Shown in pieces: positions 35,815 to 44,201 of a DNA stretch of 64,000 nucleotides; the first letter of the stretch is position 1, and each line of letters begins with the position of its first letter. The notes below the pieces were generated by a model that made no database searches, was not told where the DNA came from, and saw only the letters and a program-made list of their open reading frames with translations. The DNA comes from Liminaster sp964567855 (GTDB lineage: Bacteria; Bacteroidota; Bacteroidia; Bacteroidales; UBA3663). The stretch covers positions 111,178 through 175,177 of the forward strand of contig CAZMOE010000002.1 in the NCBI GenBank assembly GCA_964567855.1. Direction: 5' to 3'. The position numbers and the translations under genes were made by a program.

Positions 35815-35848
35815 CGAGGCTAACCGATATTAAACGTACTCCCGCGAC

Positions 35849-36442
35849 ATGTCTACATTCTCCGAACGGCTGAAACAATTCATCGAACACGAACAACTGA
35901 CCGTCTACAAGGTCAACAAAGCGGCAGGGCTGAGCACCGGTCTGCTGTTCAAGGCTTTGCAGGGCGACAAGGGGATCTCGTCGGAGAGCGTCGAGCGCAT
36001 TCTGCGGGCCTTCCCGCAACTCAATGCCGACTGGCTGCTGACAGGGCGCGGCGAAATGCTGATACCGCAACAGGCGGCGCCGGCGCCGCCTCCGGCCGAT
36101 CCGCTGCCCGAAGACCTGGAGCGGTCGCTGTACCGCTGCATCATCTGGCACCTGCTGCTGCAGGACCGTTATAAGGATACGCGGCAGGAGTTGGAGCGTT
36201 GTATCTCGCTGCTGGAACAGGTCGGGAACCGCAGCGCGGAATTGAAGGAACAGATGCTACGCATCCGCCAGATGCTGGAGGCCAACTATCAGTTCCAGCC
36301 ACAGGATCACGGACTGTATGAAATCTCACTACGCATCGCGGCGGGCGACGACGGCAAGTACACGCCCCGTCAACTCAAAAAAAATCTGCAACTGACACAA
36401 CGGCTCGTGCATTTCCTCGGGCTGGATGAGGAGGAGAAATAA
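35849..36442 (+). CDS. HTH (Xre/phage-repressor-like) DNA-binding protein
   Basis: 197 residues. The N-terminal 65 residues form an Xre-type HTH: ERLKQFIEHEQLTVYKVNKA then GLSTGLLFKALQGDKGISSE, ending PQLNADWLLTGRGEML, a phrase shared by many Bacteroidota repressor-like regulators. A proline-rich linker (about 74-86) leads to a helical C-terminal half (90-197), probably coiled-coil, without a peptidase dyad, so it is not LexA-like. The target is unknown and no phage genes are adjacent. Confidence 0.8.
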   Translation: MSTFSERLKQFIEHEQLTVYKVNKAAGLSTGLLFKALQGDKGISSESVERILRAFPQLNADWLLTGRGEMLIPQQAAPAPPPADPLPEDLERSLYRCIIWHLLLQDRYKDTRQELERCISLLEQVGNRSAELKEQMLRIRQMLEANYQFQPQDHGLYEISLRIAAGDDGKYTPRQLKKNLQLTQRLVHFLGLDEEEK

Positions 36443-36618
36443 ACAATCCGTTTGCCAACGATTTCAAAACAGCCTCCGATGGCCATCGGGGGCGTTGCAA
36501 TAGCAGGCCCGTCCGCCGGAAAAACGAAAACCGCCGTCTCCGAAGGATCCATTATGAAAAAAACAGATACCCAGGAAACGACGGCTTTATCTTCACGCCT
36601 GCGGCAGGGCCGAAGGGC

Positions 36619-37224
36619 TTATTTCTTGACTTTGGCGTAACGCTGGTTGAGTTGAGTCAACACTTCGCCGGTAATGTCATAGCGGGGGAAGTCGAGCAGG
36701 ATGTTGTCATACATCGTGTTGCTGAAAATCATCTCGAACTTCTTCACTTCATTGTATTCTTTCAGGAAGTTGCGGATAGAATCGCCGAGGCGGGCGTTCA
36801 TCTGAGCCTGCTCCTGGGCAAGATCCTGCTGCATTTTCAGATTCTGCTGGTCGAGGGCATCTTTCTTCTTCTGCAGACGGTTGGCCTCCTGCTGGGCACG
36901 ATCTTCGGAAAGGAAAGCGTTGGTCTGCAACTTGCGCTGGAACTCGTTCACCTCCTTTTCAAGGCCGGCGGCCTGGGTGTTGAGGGTCATGCGGGCGTCT
37001 TCGGTCTTGCGGATCAGCTCTTCATTAAGATCCTTGGCAAATTCATAGTTCATCAGGAGCGAGTCTACATTTATATAGGCGATGGGCAGACGGCAGGTAT
37101 CGCTCATCACTACACGGCATGCAGGTTCGACCGCCGTCGTCTTGGAATCGGCACATGAAACGATGCCGCTCGCACATGCTCCGGCCAACAGAAGGGCCGA
37201 AACGATAGAAAAGTGTTTTTTCAT
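36619..37224 (-). CDS. OmpH/Skp-family lipoprotein
   Basis: 201 residues. The signal ends at GIVSCADS, a lipobox-like site at C24, so unlike classical Skp it may be lipid-anchored. The long charged helix from about 65 to 160 is a coiled coil, as in OmpH/Skp, and IAYINVDSLL is the usual first strand. It probably chaperones outer-membrane proteins in the periplasm. It lies 26 bp downstream of a small membrane-protein gene and shares its transcript. Confidence 0.85.
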   Translation of the reverse strand: MKKHFSIVSALLLAGACASGIVSCADSKTTAVEPACRVVMSDTCRLPIAYINVDSLLMNYEFAKDLNEELIRKTEDARMTLNTQAAGLEKEVNEFQRKLQTNAFLSEDRAQQEANRLQKKKDALDQQNLKMQQDLAQEQAQMNARLGDSIRNFLKEYNEVKKFEMIFSNTMYDNILLDFPRYDITGEVLTQLNQRYAKVKK

Positions 37225-37250
37225 ATAATCGTTTGATCGTTTTTAGATTG

Positions 37251-37460
37251 TCATGACTTGCTGCCGGCATACAGTCCGCGGCGCTTGCGCTCTTCCAGAT
37301 CCATCGCCTGCACGCAGGTGATGCCCTTCTTTCGCAAAGCCTCGTTCTGGCTGACGTGGGTCTTGGGGAAACCTCCTTTTTTCACAAATAATATCTTTAT
37401 TGCTAAAAAAACAAAAGATATTAACAAAATCATTGCAGAAAGTAACAAAGTTTGCCACAT
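37251..37460 (-). CDS. 69-residue single-span membrane protein
   Basis: The start is the ATG at 37460. One membrane segment (LLLSAMILLISFVFLAIKIL) is followed by a basic cytosolic tail with FPKTHVSQNEALRKKGITC. I recall this tail pattern (PxTHxxxNxALxKKGI) as conserved in small Bacteroidota membrane proteins, which supports a real gene. Function unknown. It is the first gene of a two-gene unit with the OmpH-like protein. Confidence 0.75.
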   Translation of the reverse strand: MWQTLLLSAMILLISFVFLAIKILFVKKGGFPKTHVSQNEALRKKGITCVQAMDLEERKRRGLYAGSKS

Positions 37461-37470
37461 ATTCCCTATT

Positions 37471-37501
37471 TTTGTGATGCAAAGATAGAACTTTATTTTT
37501 G
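37471..37501 (+). promoter_or_regulatory. Promoter of pepD
   Basis: TTTG (37471-37474), 19 bp, TATTTTTG (37494-37501), about 85 bp before pepD. It overlaps a minus-strand -7 element at 37480-37487. Confidence 0.65.
37480..37487 (-). promoter_or_regulatory. -7 element of the small membrane protein / OmpH unit
   Basis: CAAAGATA reads TATCTTTG on minus, 20 bp before the ATG at 37460. It lies inside the spacer of the pepD promoter. Confidence 0.55.
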
Positions 37502-37585
37502 CACTGCGGTACTTACCGCACACATTTAAAGAAAAAACATACAAGGTGAGGCCTATTTAACATTTTTAAATATACAATATTGATT

Positions 37586-39025
37586 ATGGAAATCAAAAAC
37601 CTCGCTCCGGAAATCGTCTGGAGCATCTTTGACGAGATCACAAAAATTCCGAGACCCTCTAAAAAGGAAGGGAAAATACGTCAATGGCTGACCGATTTCG
37701 CCGCCAAGCATCAATTGGAGTGTCACGTCGACGAGGCGGGCAACGTCCTGATGCGCAAAGGCGCTACCGCCGGCCGAGAAAGCGCCCCGACGATCGTATT
37801 ACAGGGTCACATGGATATGGTATGCGAGAAAAACGAAGGTATCGACCATAACTTCGAAACCGATCCGATCAAAACCCGTATCGACGGCGAATGGGTGAAG
37901 GCGGAAGGCACCACTCTGGGTGCAGACAACGGTATCGGCATGGCGTTATCCCTGGCCGCCCTTATCGACGACAGTTACGCCCACGGGCCGCTGGAGGCAC
38001 TCTTTACGTATGATGAGGAAACCGGCATGAGCGGCGCCCATGCGCTGAAAGAAGGTTTCATGACGGGCAAGGTGCTCATCAATCTCGACTCGGAAGAGGA
38101 AAACCAGATCTTCATAGGCTGCGCCGGCGGCATGGATACGCTGGCCACGTTCCGCTATGCCTCCGTTCCGGCTCCGCAAGAGCTGTATTACGCAGAAGTC
38201 AAGGTTTGCAGCCTGCAGGGCGGTCACTCCGGCGGCGACATTCACCTGGGGCGCGCCAATGCCAACAAGATCCTGACGCGCTTCCTCATCTCGCAGCCCG
38301 GTCTGGTGCTGGCGCGCATCGGGGGCGGCAACCTCCGCAACGCCATTGCCCGCGAGGCCTCGGCCGTGTTCGGTATCCCGGCAGGACGACGCGACAATAT
38401 GATGGTGGACTTCAACCGCTTTGTGGCTACGATAGAGGATGAAGTGGGCGACGTGGAACCGGAATTCAAGATGGAGATCGAAACGGCCGACGTGCCGGCG
38501 ACGATCATCGAGCCGGGCGTGAGCGACCGCCTGCTGATGGCGCTCCAGGCCTGCCCGCACGGTGTGATCGGCATGAGCCGGTCCATACAGGGACTGGTGG
38601 AGACGTCGACCAACCTGGCGTCGGTCAAAATGCCGGAACCGGGTGTCATCACCGTCGAGACGAGCCAGCGCAGTTCTGTGGAATCGGAGAAAAACGATAT
38701 CGCCCTGACTGTGGAAACGGTCTTCCGGATGGCCGGCGCCGACGTCTGCCACCGCAGCAGCTATCCGGGCTGGAAGCCCAACGTACAATCGCCCGTCATG
38801 AAGGTCTGCCAGCAGGCCTACCGCGATGTTTTCGGTGCCGAGCCTGAGGTCATGGCCATCCACGCTGGGCTGGAATGCGGCCTCTTCCTGACCAAATATC
38901 CGCACATGGATATGGTGAGCATCGGCCCGACGATGAAAGATGTCCATTCGCCGAAAGAACGGCTCTCCATCGCTTCTGTGGGTCGTTTTTGGACATTCCT
39001 GAAAGAGGTGCTCAGCCGTTGCTGA
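37586..39025 (+). CDS. pepD: Aminoacyl-histidine dipeptidase PepD (M20C)
   Basis: 479 residues from the ATG at 37586; a TTG two codons earlier is less likely. M20 metal ligands are visible in LQGHMDMVCEK (H and D), TTLGADNGIGMA (D), TYDEETGMSGA (EE) and NLDSEE, with a late HAGLECG histidine. A lid/dimerisation domain occupies the middle. It splits Xaa-His and other dipeptides in the cytosol. Confidence 0.95.
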   Translation: MEIKNLAPEIVWSIFDEITKIPRPSKKEGKIRQWLTDFAAKHQLECHVDEAGNVLMRKGATAGRESAPTIVLQGHMDMVCEKNEGIDHNFETDPIKTRIDGEWVKAEGTTLGADNGIGMALSLAALIDDSYAHGPLEALFTYDEETGMSGAHALKEGFMTGKVLINLDSEEENQIFIGCAGGMDTLATFRYASVPAPQELYYAEVKVCSLQGGHSGGDIHLGRANANKILTRFLISQPGLVLARIGGGNLRNAIAREASAVFGIPAGRRDNMMVDFNRFVATIEDEVGDVEPEFKMEIETADVPATIIEPGVSDRLLMALQACPHGVIGMSRSIQGLVETSTNLASVKMPEPGVITVETSQRSSVESEKNDIALTVETVFRMAGADVCHRSSYPGWKPNVQSPVMKVCQQAYRDVFGAEPEVMAIHAGLECGLFLTKYPHMDMVSIGPTMKDVHSPKERLSIASVGRFWTFLKEVLSRC

Positions 39026-39065
39026 GGCATCCGCTACCGCCCTGCTCAAAAAAACGGGACAAATA

Positions 39066-39097
39066 TTTGCCGAAAAAAACGAAATTGCATATATTTG
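39066..39097 (+). promoter_or_regulatory. Promoter of the dnaN operon
   Basis: TTTG (39066-39069), 20 bp, TATATTTG (39090-39097), 33 bp before dnaN. Confidence 0.85.
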
Positions 39098-39129
39098 TCC
39101 CATAGTAATACTTTAATTTTTGCTAAGAC

Positions 39130-40257
39130 ATGAAATTCGTAGTGCTCAGCTCAGACATCCTGAGCCATTTACAGACCATCAGCCGCGTGCTCAATTCCAA
39201 AAACACGATGCCGATTCTCGACAACTTCCTTTTCAGGATAGAAAACGATCGGCTGACCCTGACCGCCTCCGATGGCGATACGACGATGGTGACCTCCATC
39301 CCCATCACTGAAACCGAGGGCAACGGCTCGTTCGTGGTACCCGCCAAGACGTTGCTCGAACCCCTCAAAGAGCTGCCGCAACAGCAGTTGACGTTCCAGA
39401 TCAACGACGAAAATCTGGAGATTTTCATCTTCTTCCAGAACGGCAAGTACAACTTCATCGCCCAGAACGCCAACGAGTATCCGATCAAGAAAGACCTGGC
39501 CGAGGGGGCCCAAAGCGTCACTCTGCCTTCGGCAGCCCTGCTCAGCGGCATCACCCGCACGCTCTTCGCCTCGGCTGACGACGAATTGCGCCCGGTCATG
39601 AACGGTATTTATTTCGACATCATGCCCGACCGGCTCGTCTTCGTCTCCAGCGACTCCAAGAAACTGGTGCGCCTCAACAACACCTCGATACAGCCAGGCT
39701 TCACCGCCTCGTTCATTCTGCCCAAAAAGCCTGCCAACCTCGTCAAGACGACCATCGGCAAGGACATGGGCGATGCTACCGTGGCTTTCGACACGAAAAG
39801 TGCCCGCATCACCTTCGGCGATTATGAAATCTCCTGCCGCCTGATCGAAGGACGTTACCCGAAATACGAATCGGTAATCCCGAAAAACAACTCCAACAAG
39901 CTCATCATCGACCGCCAGCTCTTCACCAACATCCTGCGCCGCGTTTCGGTCTTCTCCAACCCCGCCACGGGACTCGTGAAGCTCGACCTCGACAACAACA
40001 GCATGGTGGTGACCGCCCAGGACATCGACTATTCCACCTCGGCCGAAGAAAAAATCGAATGCAGCTACACGGGTGCCCCGATGCAGATCGGCTTCCGTTC
40101 TACATTCCTGATCGAGATCCTCAACTACATCAATTCGCAGGAGGTAGAGATACAGCTTGCCGACCCGGCACGCGCTGGCCTCATCGTCCCCGTAGAAAAT
40201 GCCGAAGGCGAAGATCTGCTGATGCTCCTGATGCCGATGATGCTTTCAGACTTTTAA
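39130..40257 (+). CDS. dnaN: DNA polymerase III sliding clamp (beta subunit)
   Basis: 375 residues with three repeated clamp domains. FVVPAKTLLEPLKELP, GIYFDIMPDRLVFVSSDSKK and LLMPMM near the C-terminus are family marks. The clamp tethers polymerase III to DNA. The next gene starts 3 bp after its stop, so dnaN leads a tight operon with the exonuclease, DUF4835 and recN. It is not next to dnaA or recF here. Confidence 0.97.
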   Translation: MKFVVLSSDILSHLQTISRVLNSKNTMPILDNFLFRIENDRLTLTASDGDTTMVTSIPITETEGNGSFVVPAKTLLEPLKELPQQQLTFQINDENLEIFIFFQNGKYNFIAQNANEYPIKKDLAEGAQSVTLPSAALLSGITRTLFASADDELRPVMNGIYFDIMPDRLVFVSSDSKKLVRLNNTSIQPGFTASFILPKKPANLVKTTIGKDMGDATVAFDTKSARITFGDYEISCRLIEGRYPKYESVIPKNNSNKLIIDRQLFTNILRRVSVFSNPATGLVKLDLDNNSMVVTAQDIDYSTSAEEKIECSYTGAPMQIGFRSTFLIEILNYINSQEVEIQLADPARAGLIVPVENAEGEDLLMLLMPMMLSDF

Positions 40258-40260
40258 GCC

Positions 40261-41034
40261 ATGAAACTCGCACTCAGGAAACCCATCGTCTTCTTCGATC
40301 TGGAAACCACCGGCACGAATGTCGTCAACGACAGAATCGTGCAGATCAGCTACCTGAAGATCATGCCCAACGGTGAGGAAATCAGCCGCACCTACTATGT
40401 CAACCCCGGCATGCCGATTCCGCCGCAGGCGACGGCCGTGCATCACATTACCAACGAGATGGTGGCCGACAAACCGCTCTTCAAGGAGCTGGCACAGACC
40501 ATCGCCAACGACATTGCGGGCTGCGACTTCGGCGGTTTCAATTCCAACCGTTTCGATGTTCCTTTGCTCATCGAGGAAATGCTTCGCGCAGGCGTGGAAT
40601 TCGACACCGGCAAATGCCGCTTCGTCGACGTCCAGAACATCTTCCACAAGAAAGAACAGCGCACCCTCTCGGCTGCCTACCAGTTCTATTGCAACAAGAC
40701 GCTGGAGGACGCCCACAGCGCCGATGCCGACACCCGTGCCACCTACGAGGTACTGCAGGCCCAGCTGGACCGCTATCCGGACCTGGAGAACGACATCGAG
40801 GCGCTGCACAAGTTCAGCCAGATGAACCGGAACGTCGACCCGTGCGGCTGTTTCGTCTACAACGACCGCAATATCGAGGTCTTCAACTTCGGCAAGTACA
40901 AAGGCGAACCTGTGATTCAGGTATTGCAGCGCGACCCCGGATATTTCAGTTGGATGATGCAGGGCGCATTCGCGCTGAGCACCAAGAAAGCCATCACGAA
41001 AATCAAATTGTCGCTGATACAGGGAAAAAAATAA
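40261..41034 (+). CDS. DnaQ-like 3'-5' exonuclease
   Basis: 257 residues. An RNase-H-fold DEDDh exonuclease occupies 1-175: motif I FFDLETTGTN, motif II around GFNSNRFDVPLL, motif III HSADADTRATYE with the general-base His. The C-terminal 80 residues contain VFNFGKYKGEPVIQVLQRDP, a short DUF3820-like module found after such exonucleases in Bacteroidota. It may proofread or process ends with the clamp, since it is translated directly after dnaN. Confidence 0.9.
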   Translation: MKLALRKPIVFFDLETTGTNVVNDRIVQISYLKIMPNGEEISRTYYVNPGMPIPPQATAVHHITNEMVADKPLFKELAQTIANDIAGCDFGGFNSNRFDVPLLIEEMLRAGVEFDTGKCRFVDVQNIFHKKEQRTLSAAYQFYCNKTLEDAHSADADTRATYEVLQAQLDRYPDLENDIEALHKFSQMNRNVDPCGCFVYNDRNIEVFNFGKYKGEPVIQVLQRDPGYFSWMMQGAFALSTKKAITKIKLSLIQGKK

Positions 41035-41039
41035 CACGC

Positions 41040-41978
41040 ATGAACGTTTTCAACATTCCGGCATCGCGAATCACTCGAATACTGCAACTCGGGCTGTGCA
41101 TCCTGTGCATGGCCCCTGTTGTCGTAGCCCAGGAGCTGAATTGTTCGGTCTCGATCAACGCCTCGCAGATAGAAACGGCCTATCAGGAACGGTTCAAGAC
41201 ACTGCAGAACGACCTGGCCGAATTCATCAACAACCAGCCGTGGAGCAATGCGCAGTTCACCAATGTCGAGAAAATCAACTGCAACTTCGCCCTGACCATC
41301 AACTCCATCCCGTCGACCGACAAATATACCGCTACCCTCACCGTACAGAGCCGCCGACCCGTCTACAACTCCAACTACAGCAGCACAACGCTCAACTGGA
41401 AAGACGGCGAGGTGGAATTCGAGTACACTGAGGGACAGATGCTCAACTTCAACGAGTATAACCTCGACAACGAGCTGGTGGCTATCACCGCCTACTATGT
41501 CTACCTCATCCTCGGTCTCGATTTCGACAGCTTTTCGCCCAAGGGCGGCGAGCCTTTCTTGCGCAAGGCCGAAAACATCGTCAGTCAGATGCAGACCGCA
41601 GAGGGCAAAGGCTGGAAAGCCTTCGACAGCAAGAAGAACCGCCACGCCCTCATCACCGACCTGCTGGCCGAAAGCAATGCCGACTTCCGCCAGCTGTGGT
41701 ACACCTATCACCGGCAGGGCCTGGATGCTATGCACCAAAGCGTGGACCGCGGACGTAGCCAAATCGGCGCCGCCTGCGACCTGATCAAGAACGTCAAAAG
41801 CGCCAGCCCGCAGACGGTGCTCCTCACCCTCTTTATCGACGCCAAGCTCGACGAGCTGATAAACATCTACTCCAAGGCTCCGCAAAACGAAAAGACCCAG
41901 GTCTACACCCGCCTGCAGGAGGTCTACCCCTCCTATACCAACAAACTCTCCGAAATTAAAAAGACTCCACAAAAATAA
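41040..41978 (+). CDS. DUF4835 protein (PorD-type)
   Basis: 312 residues from the ATG at 41040, 5 bp after the exonuclease stop. A signal peptide ends near VVVAQELNC. The core QNDLAEFINNQPWSNAQFTN, YNSNYSSTTLNWKDGEVEF and LDNELVAITAYYVYLILGLD are the conserved blocks of DUF4835, which I recall being linked to PorD of the type IX secretion system. A periplasmic or outer-membrane role is likely. The operon position before recN is typical. In many relatives coaBC lies before it; here it does not. Confidence 0.82.
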   Translation: MNVFNIPASRITRILQLGLCILCMAPVVVAQELNCSVSINASQIETAYQERFKTLQNDLAEFINNQPWSNAQFTNVEKINCNFALTINSIPSTDKYTATLTVQSRRPVYNSNYSSTTLNWKDGEVEFEYTEGQMLNFNEYNLDNELVAITAYYVYLILGLDFDSFSPKGGEPFLRKAENIVSQMQTAEGKGWKAFDSKKNRHALITDLLAESNADFRQLWYTYHRQGLDAMHQSVDRGRSQIGAACDLIKNVKSASPQTVLLTLFIDAKLDELINIYSKAPQNEKTQVYTRLQEVYPSYTNKLSEIKKTPQK

Positions 41979-42044
41979 CCGCCGCACGCCGCCTGCAACG
42001 TCATGACCGGCAGCGCCCTCCGGCGGTCCAGCAATACACAACCT

Positions 42045-43703
42045 ATGCTTCAAAGCCTATTCATCGACAACTACGCCCTGATCGGCCATCTTGAAATACA
42101 CGTCGACCGCGGTCTCACCGTCATCACGGGCGAAACCGGCGCCGGCAAATCCATCATCATGGGGGCATTGGCACTTATCCTCGGCCAGCGCGCCGACGCC
42201 AAAGCCGTGCGCACAGGATCGGCCAAATGCGTCATCGAGGCTTCGTTCGACATCAGTGAATATAATCTACAGAACTTCTTCAGCGTCAACGATCTGGAAT
42301 ATGACGCCACGAACACCATCATTCGCCGCGAAGTATATGCTACGGGCAAATCGCGGGCATTCATCAACGACATTCCCGTGCAGTTGACCATGCTCAAGGT
42401 GCTGGGGCAGTCGCTCATCGACATCCATTCGCAGCACCAGAATCTGCTGCTCGGCCAAGACACCTTCCAGCAGGAGGTCGTCGACACGCTGGCACGCAAT
42501 AGTTTTGAATCTGGACAGTACAAGACGCTCTATAAAGAACTATGCAGCCAGCAGCGGCGGCTCCGGATATTGCAGGAGGAGGCGACCCGCAACGCCAACG
42601 AGACCGACTATCTGCGCTACCAGCATGCCCAGCTGGAGGACGCCCGCCTTACGGCCGGGGAACAGGAAGAACTGGAGGCCGAACAGGAACTGCTCAGCCA
42701 TGCCGAAGAGATCAAGGGCGGACTCACCGCCGTAACCGATATGCTCGACGGGGCCGACGAAAGCATCATCAACCGCCTCAAGCAGGCCTGCCATACCGCC
42801 GAAAGCATCAGTAAAATCTTCCCCGAAGCTGAAGAAATCGCCCGACGGCTGGAAAGCGACTACATCGACCTGAAAGACATTGCCGAAGAGGCCGCCGACC
42901 GCGCCGAGCAGGTCAACTTCGATCCCGAACGCAATGCCGCTGTCGAAGAGCGGCTGGAGCTCATCTATACTCTCGAAAAGAAACACGGCAAGAGCTCCTG
43001 CGAGGAACTGATCGCTCTACGCGACGAACTGGCCGAACGGCTCCGTCACATCGACAACAGCGATGATGAAATCGACGAGGTGAAGCAGACTATCCGTACG
43101 CTGACCGCCAGCGTCAGGAAAAATGCCGCCGCGCTGACCGCCTCACGCCAGCGGGCGGCACGGGATTTTGAAAAGGCGCTGACCGAAAAGGTCGCCTACC
43201 TGGGCATGCCCAACGTACGCTTCCAGGTCGATATCCGGCCGACCGAGGATTTCACCCCCACCGGAGCGGATGCCATCACCTTCCTTTTTTCAGCCAACAA
43301 AAACCAACCGCTCAAGCCGGTCGGAGAAATCGCGTCGGGCGGCGAGATCAGCCGACTGATGCTCTCCATAAAAGCGCTTATCTCGTCGGCCAAGGCCCTG
43401 CCCACCATCATTTTCGATGAAATCGACACAGGCGTCAGCGGCGACATCGCCGACCGTATGGGTCAGGTCATGAGGCAAATGGCCACCCACCTGCAGGTCA
43501 TCACCATCACCCACCTGCCACAGGTGGCTGGCAAAGGCGACGCCCATTACAAAGTCTTCAAGGAAGACAGCGCCACAGAGACCAACACGCACATCCTTCT
43601 GCTGAATGACGAAAAACGAATAGAAGAGATCGCCCGCATGCTGAGCGGCGCCACACTCACGCCGCAAGCTATCGAAAACGCCCGCGTACTGCTCGGCCGC
43701 TAA
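42045..43703 (+). CDS. recN: DNA repair protein RecN
   Basis: 552 residues from the ATG at 42045; the frame runs further up, but MLQSLFIDNYALI is the family start. It is an SMC-like ATPase with Walker A GETGAGKS (29-36), a central coiled coil (about 150-370) and a C-terminal half with the signature SGGEISRLMLSIK, Walker B TIIFDEIDTGVSG and the H-loop THLPQVA. It handles double-strand breaks. Last gene of the dnaN operon. Confidence 0.96.
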   Translation: MLQSLFIDNYALIGHLEIHVDRGLTVITGETGAGKSIIMGALALILGQRADAKAVRTGSAKCVIEASFDISEYNLQNFFSVNDLEYDATNTIIRREVYATGKSRAFINDIPVQLTMLKVLGQSLIDIHSQHQNLLLGQDTFQQEVVDTLARNSFESGQYKTLYKELCSQQRRLRILQEEATRNANETDYLRYQHAQLEDARLTAGEQEELEAEQELLSHAEEIKGGLTAVTDMLDGADESIINRLKQACHTAESISKIFPEAEEIARRLESDYIDLKDIAEEAADRAEQVNFDPERNAAVEERLELIYTLEKKHGKSSCEELIALRDELAERLRHIDNSDDEIDEVKQTIRTLTASVRKNAAALTASRQRAARDFEKALTEKVAYLGMPNVRFQVDIRPTEDFTPTGADAITFLFSANKNQPLKPVGEIASGGEISRLMLSIKALISSAKALPTIIFDEIDTGVSGDIADRMGQVMRQMATHLQVITITHLPQVAGKGDAHYKVFKEDSATETNTHILLLNDEKRIEEIARMLSGATLTPQAIENARVLLGR

Positions 43704-44117
43704 AACCCAGTTATAGGCAAGAAGCAAGATAACGCCTCTCTTCTTTCCGATTTTTCGCGAAACAAAACAGAATAGAACGCTGACGGAGAGACAGAAAATA
43801 GCGCATCGGGCATTGTATTCAGTCCCCAATTTTACACGCATTTCATCCTCCCGTCTGCATATTGATCCCAAAATCATCCATCCGGTTTCTACTGAAAGCA
43901 AGAAACCGGATGGATAGTTTATATAGGTCCCTGCTCACAGAGCATCGACCAAGGCAATCCCGGACCGACCTCCGGCAACATCATTCCGGCAACAACGAAA
44001 GCAAAGCGCAGAAAGCCGGACAATAAAAAGACAAGGCGCCACGACGTCACACACCATCCTTGTCATGAAGCCTCCGGAAGTAAAACATCGTGTCTCCAAC
44101 ATAAAACTTCAGGCAGC
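43704..44117. other. Intergenic stretch between convergent recN and pckA
   Basis: About 410 bp. Apart from the recN hairpin I see no gene or repeat; open frames are short and random in composition. Confidence 0.5.
43876..43915 (+). terminator. Hairpin downstream of recN
   Basis: A perfect 15-bp stem (43876-43890 with 43901-43915, ATCCATCCGGTTTCT and complement) with a 10-nt loop, followed by AGTTTATATA. It is 173 bp past the recN stop, far for a terminator but very stable. Confidence 0.65.
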
Positions 44118-44154
44118 AAAAAAATCCCTTTTTCGCCATAAGACGAAAAAGGGA
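44118..44154 (-). terminator. Terminator of pckA
   Basis: An 11-bp stem (44125-44135 with 44144-44154, TCCCTTTTTCG and complement); on minus it is followed directly by seven T. It is 48 bp past the pckA stop. Confidence 0.85.
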
Positions 44155-44201
44155 CAAAATTACCGTAAAAATCTATTACCTTATAAAAAGATTTTTCTTC
44201 T

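Noticed and set aside
36476..36489. 14-bp palindrome CCGATGGCCATCGG after the HTH gene
   Set aside because: No loop and no T-run, so it is not a clear terminator; could be an operator for the HTH protein but there is no second copy to support that.
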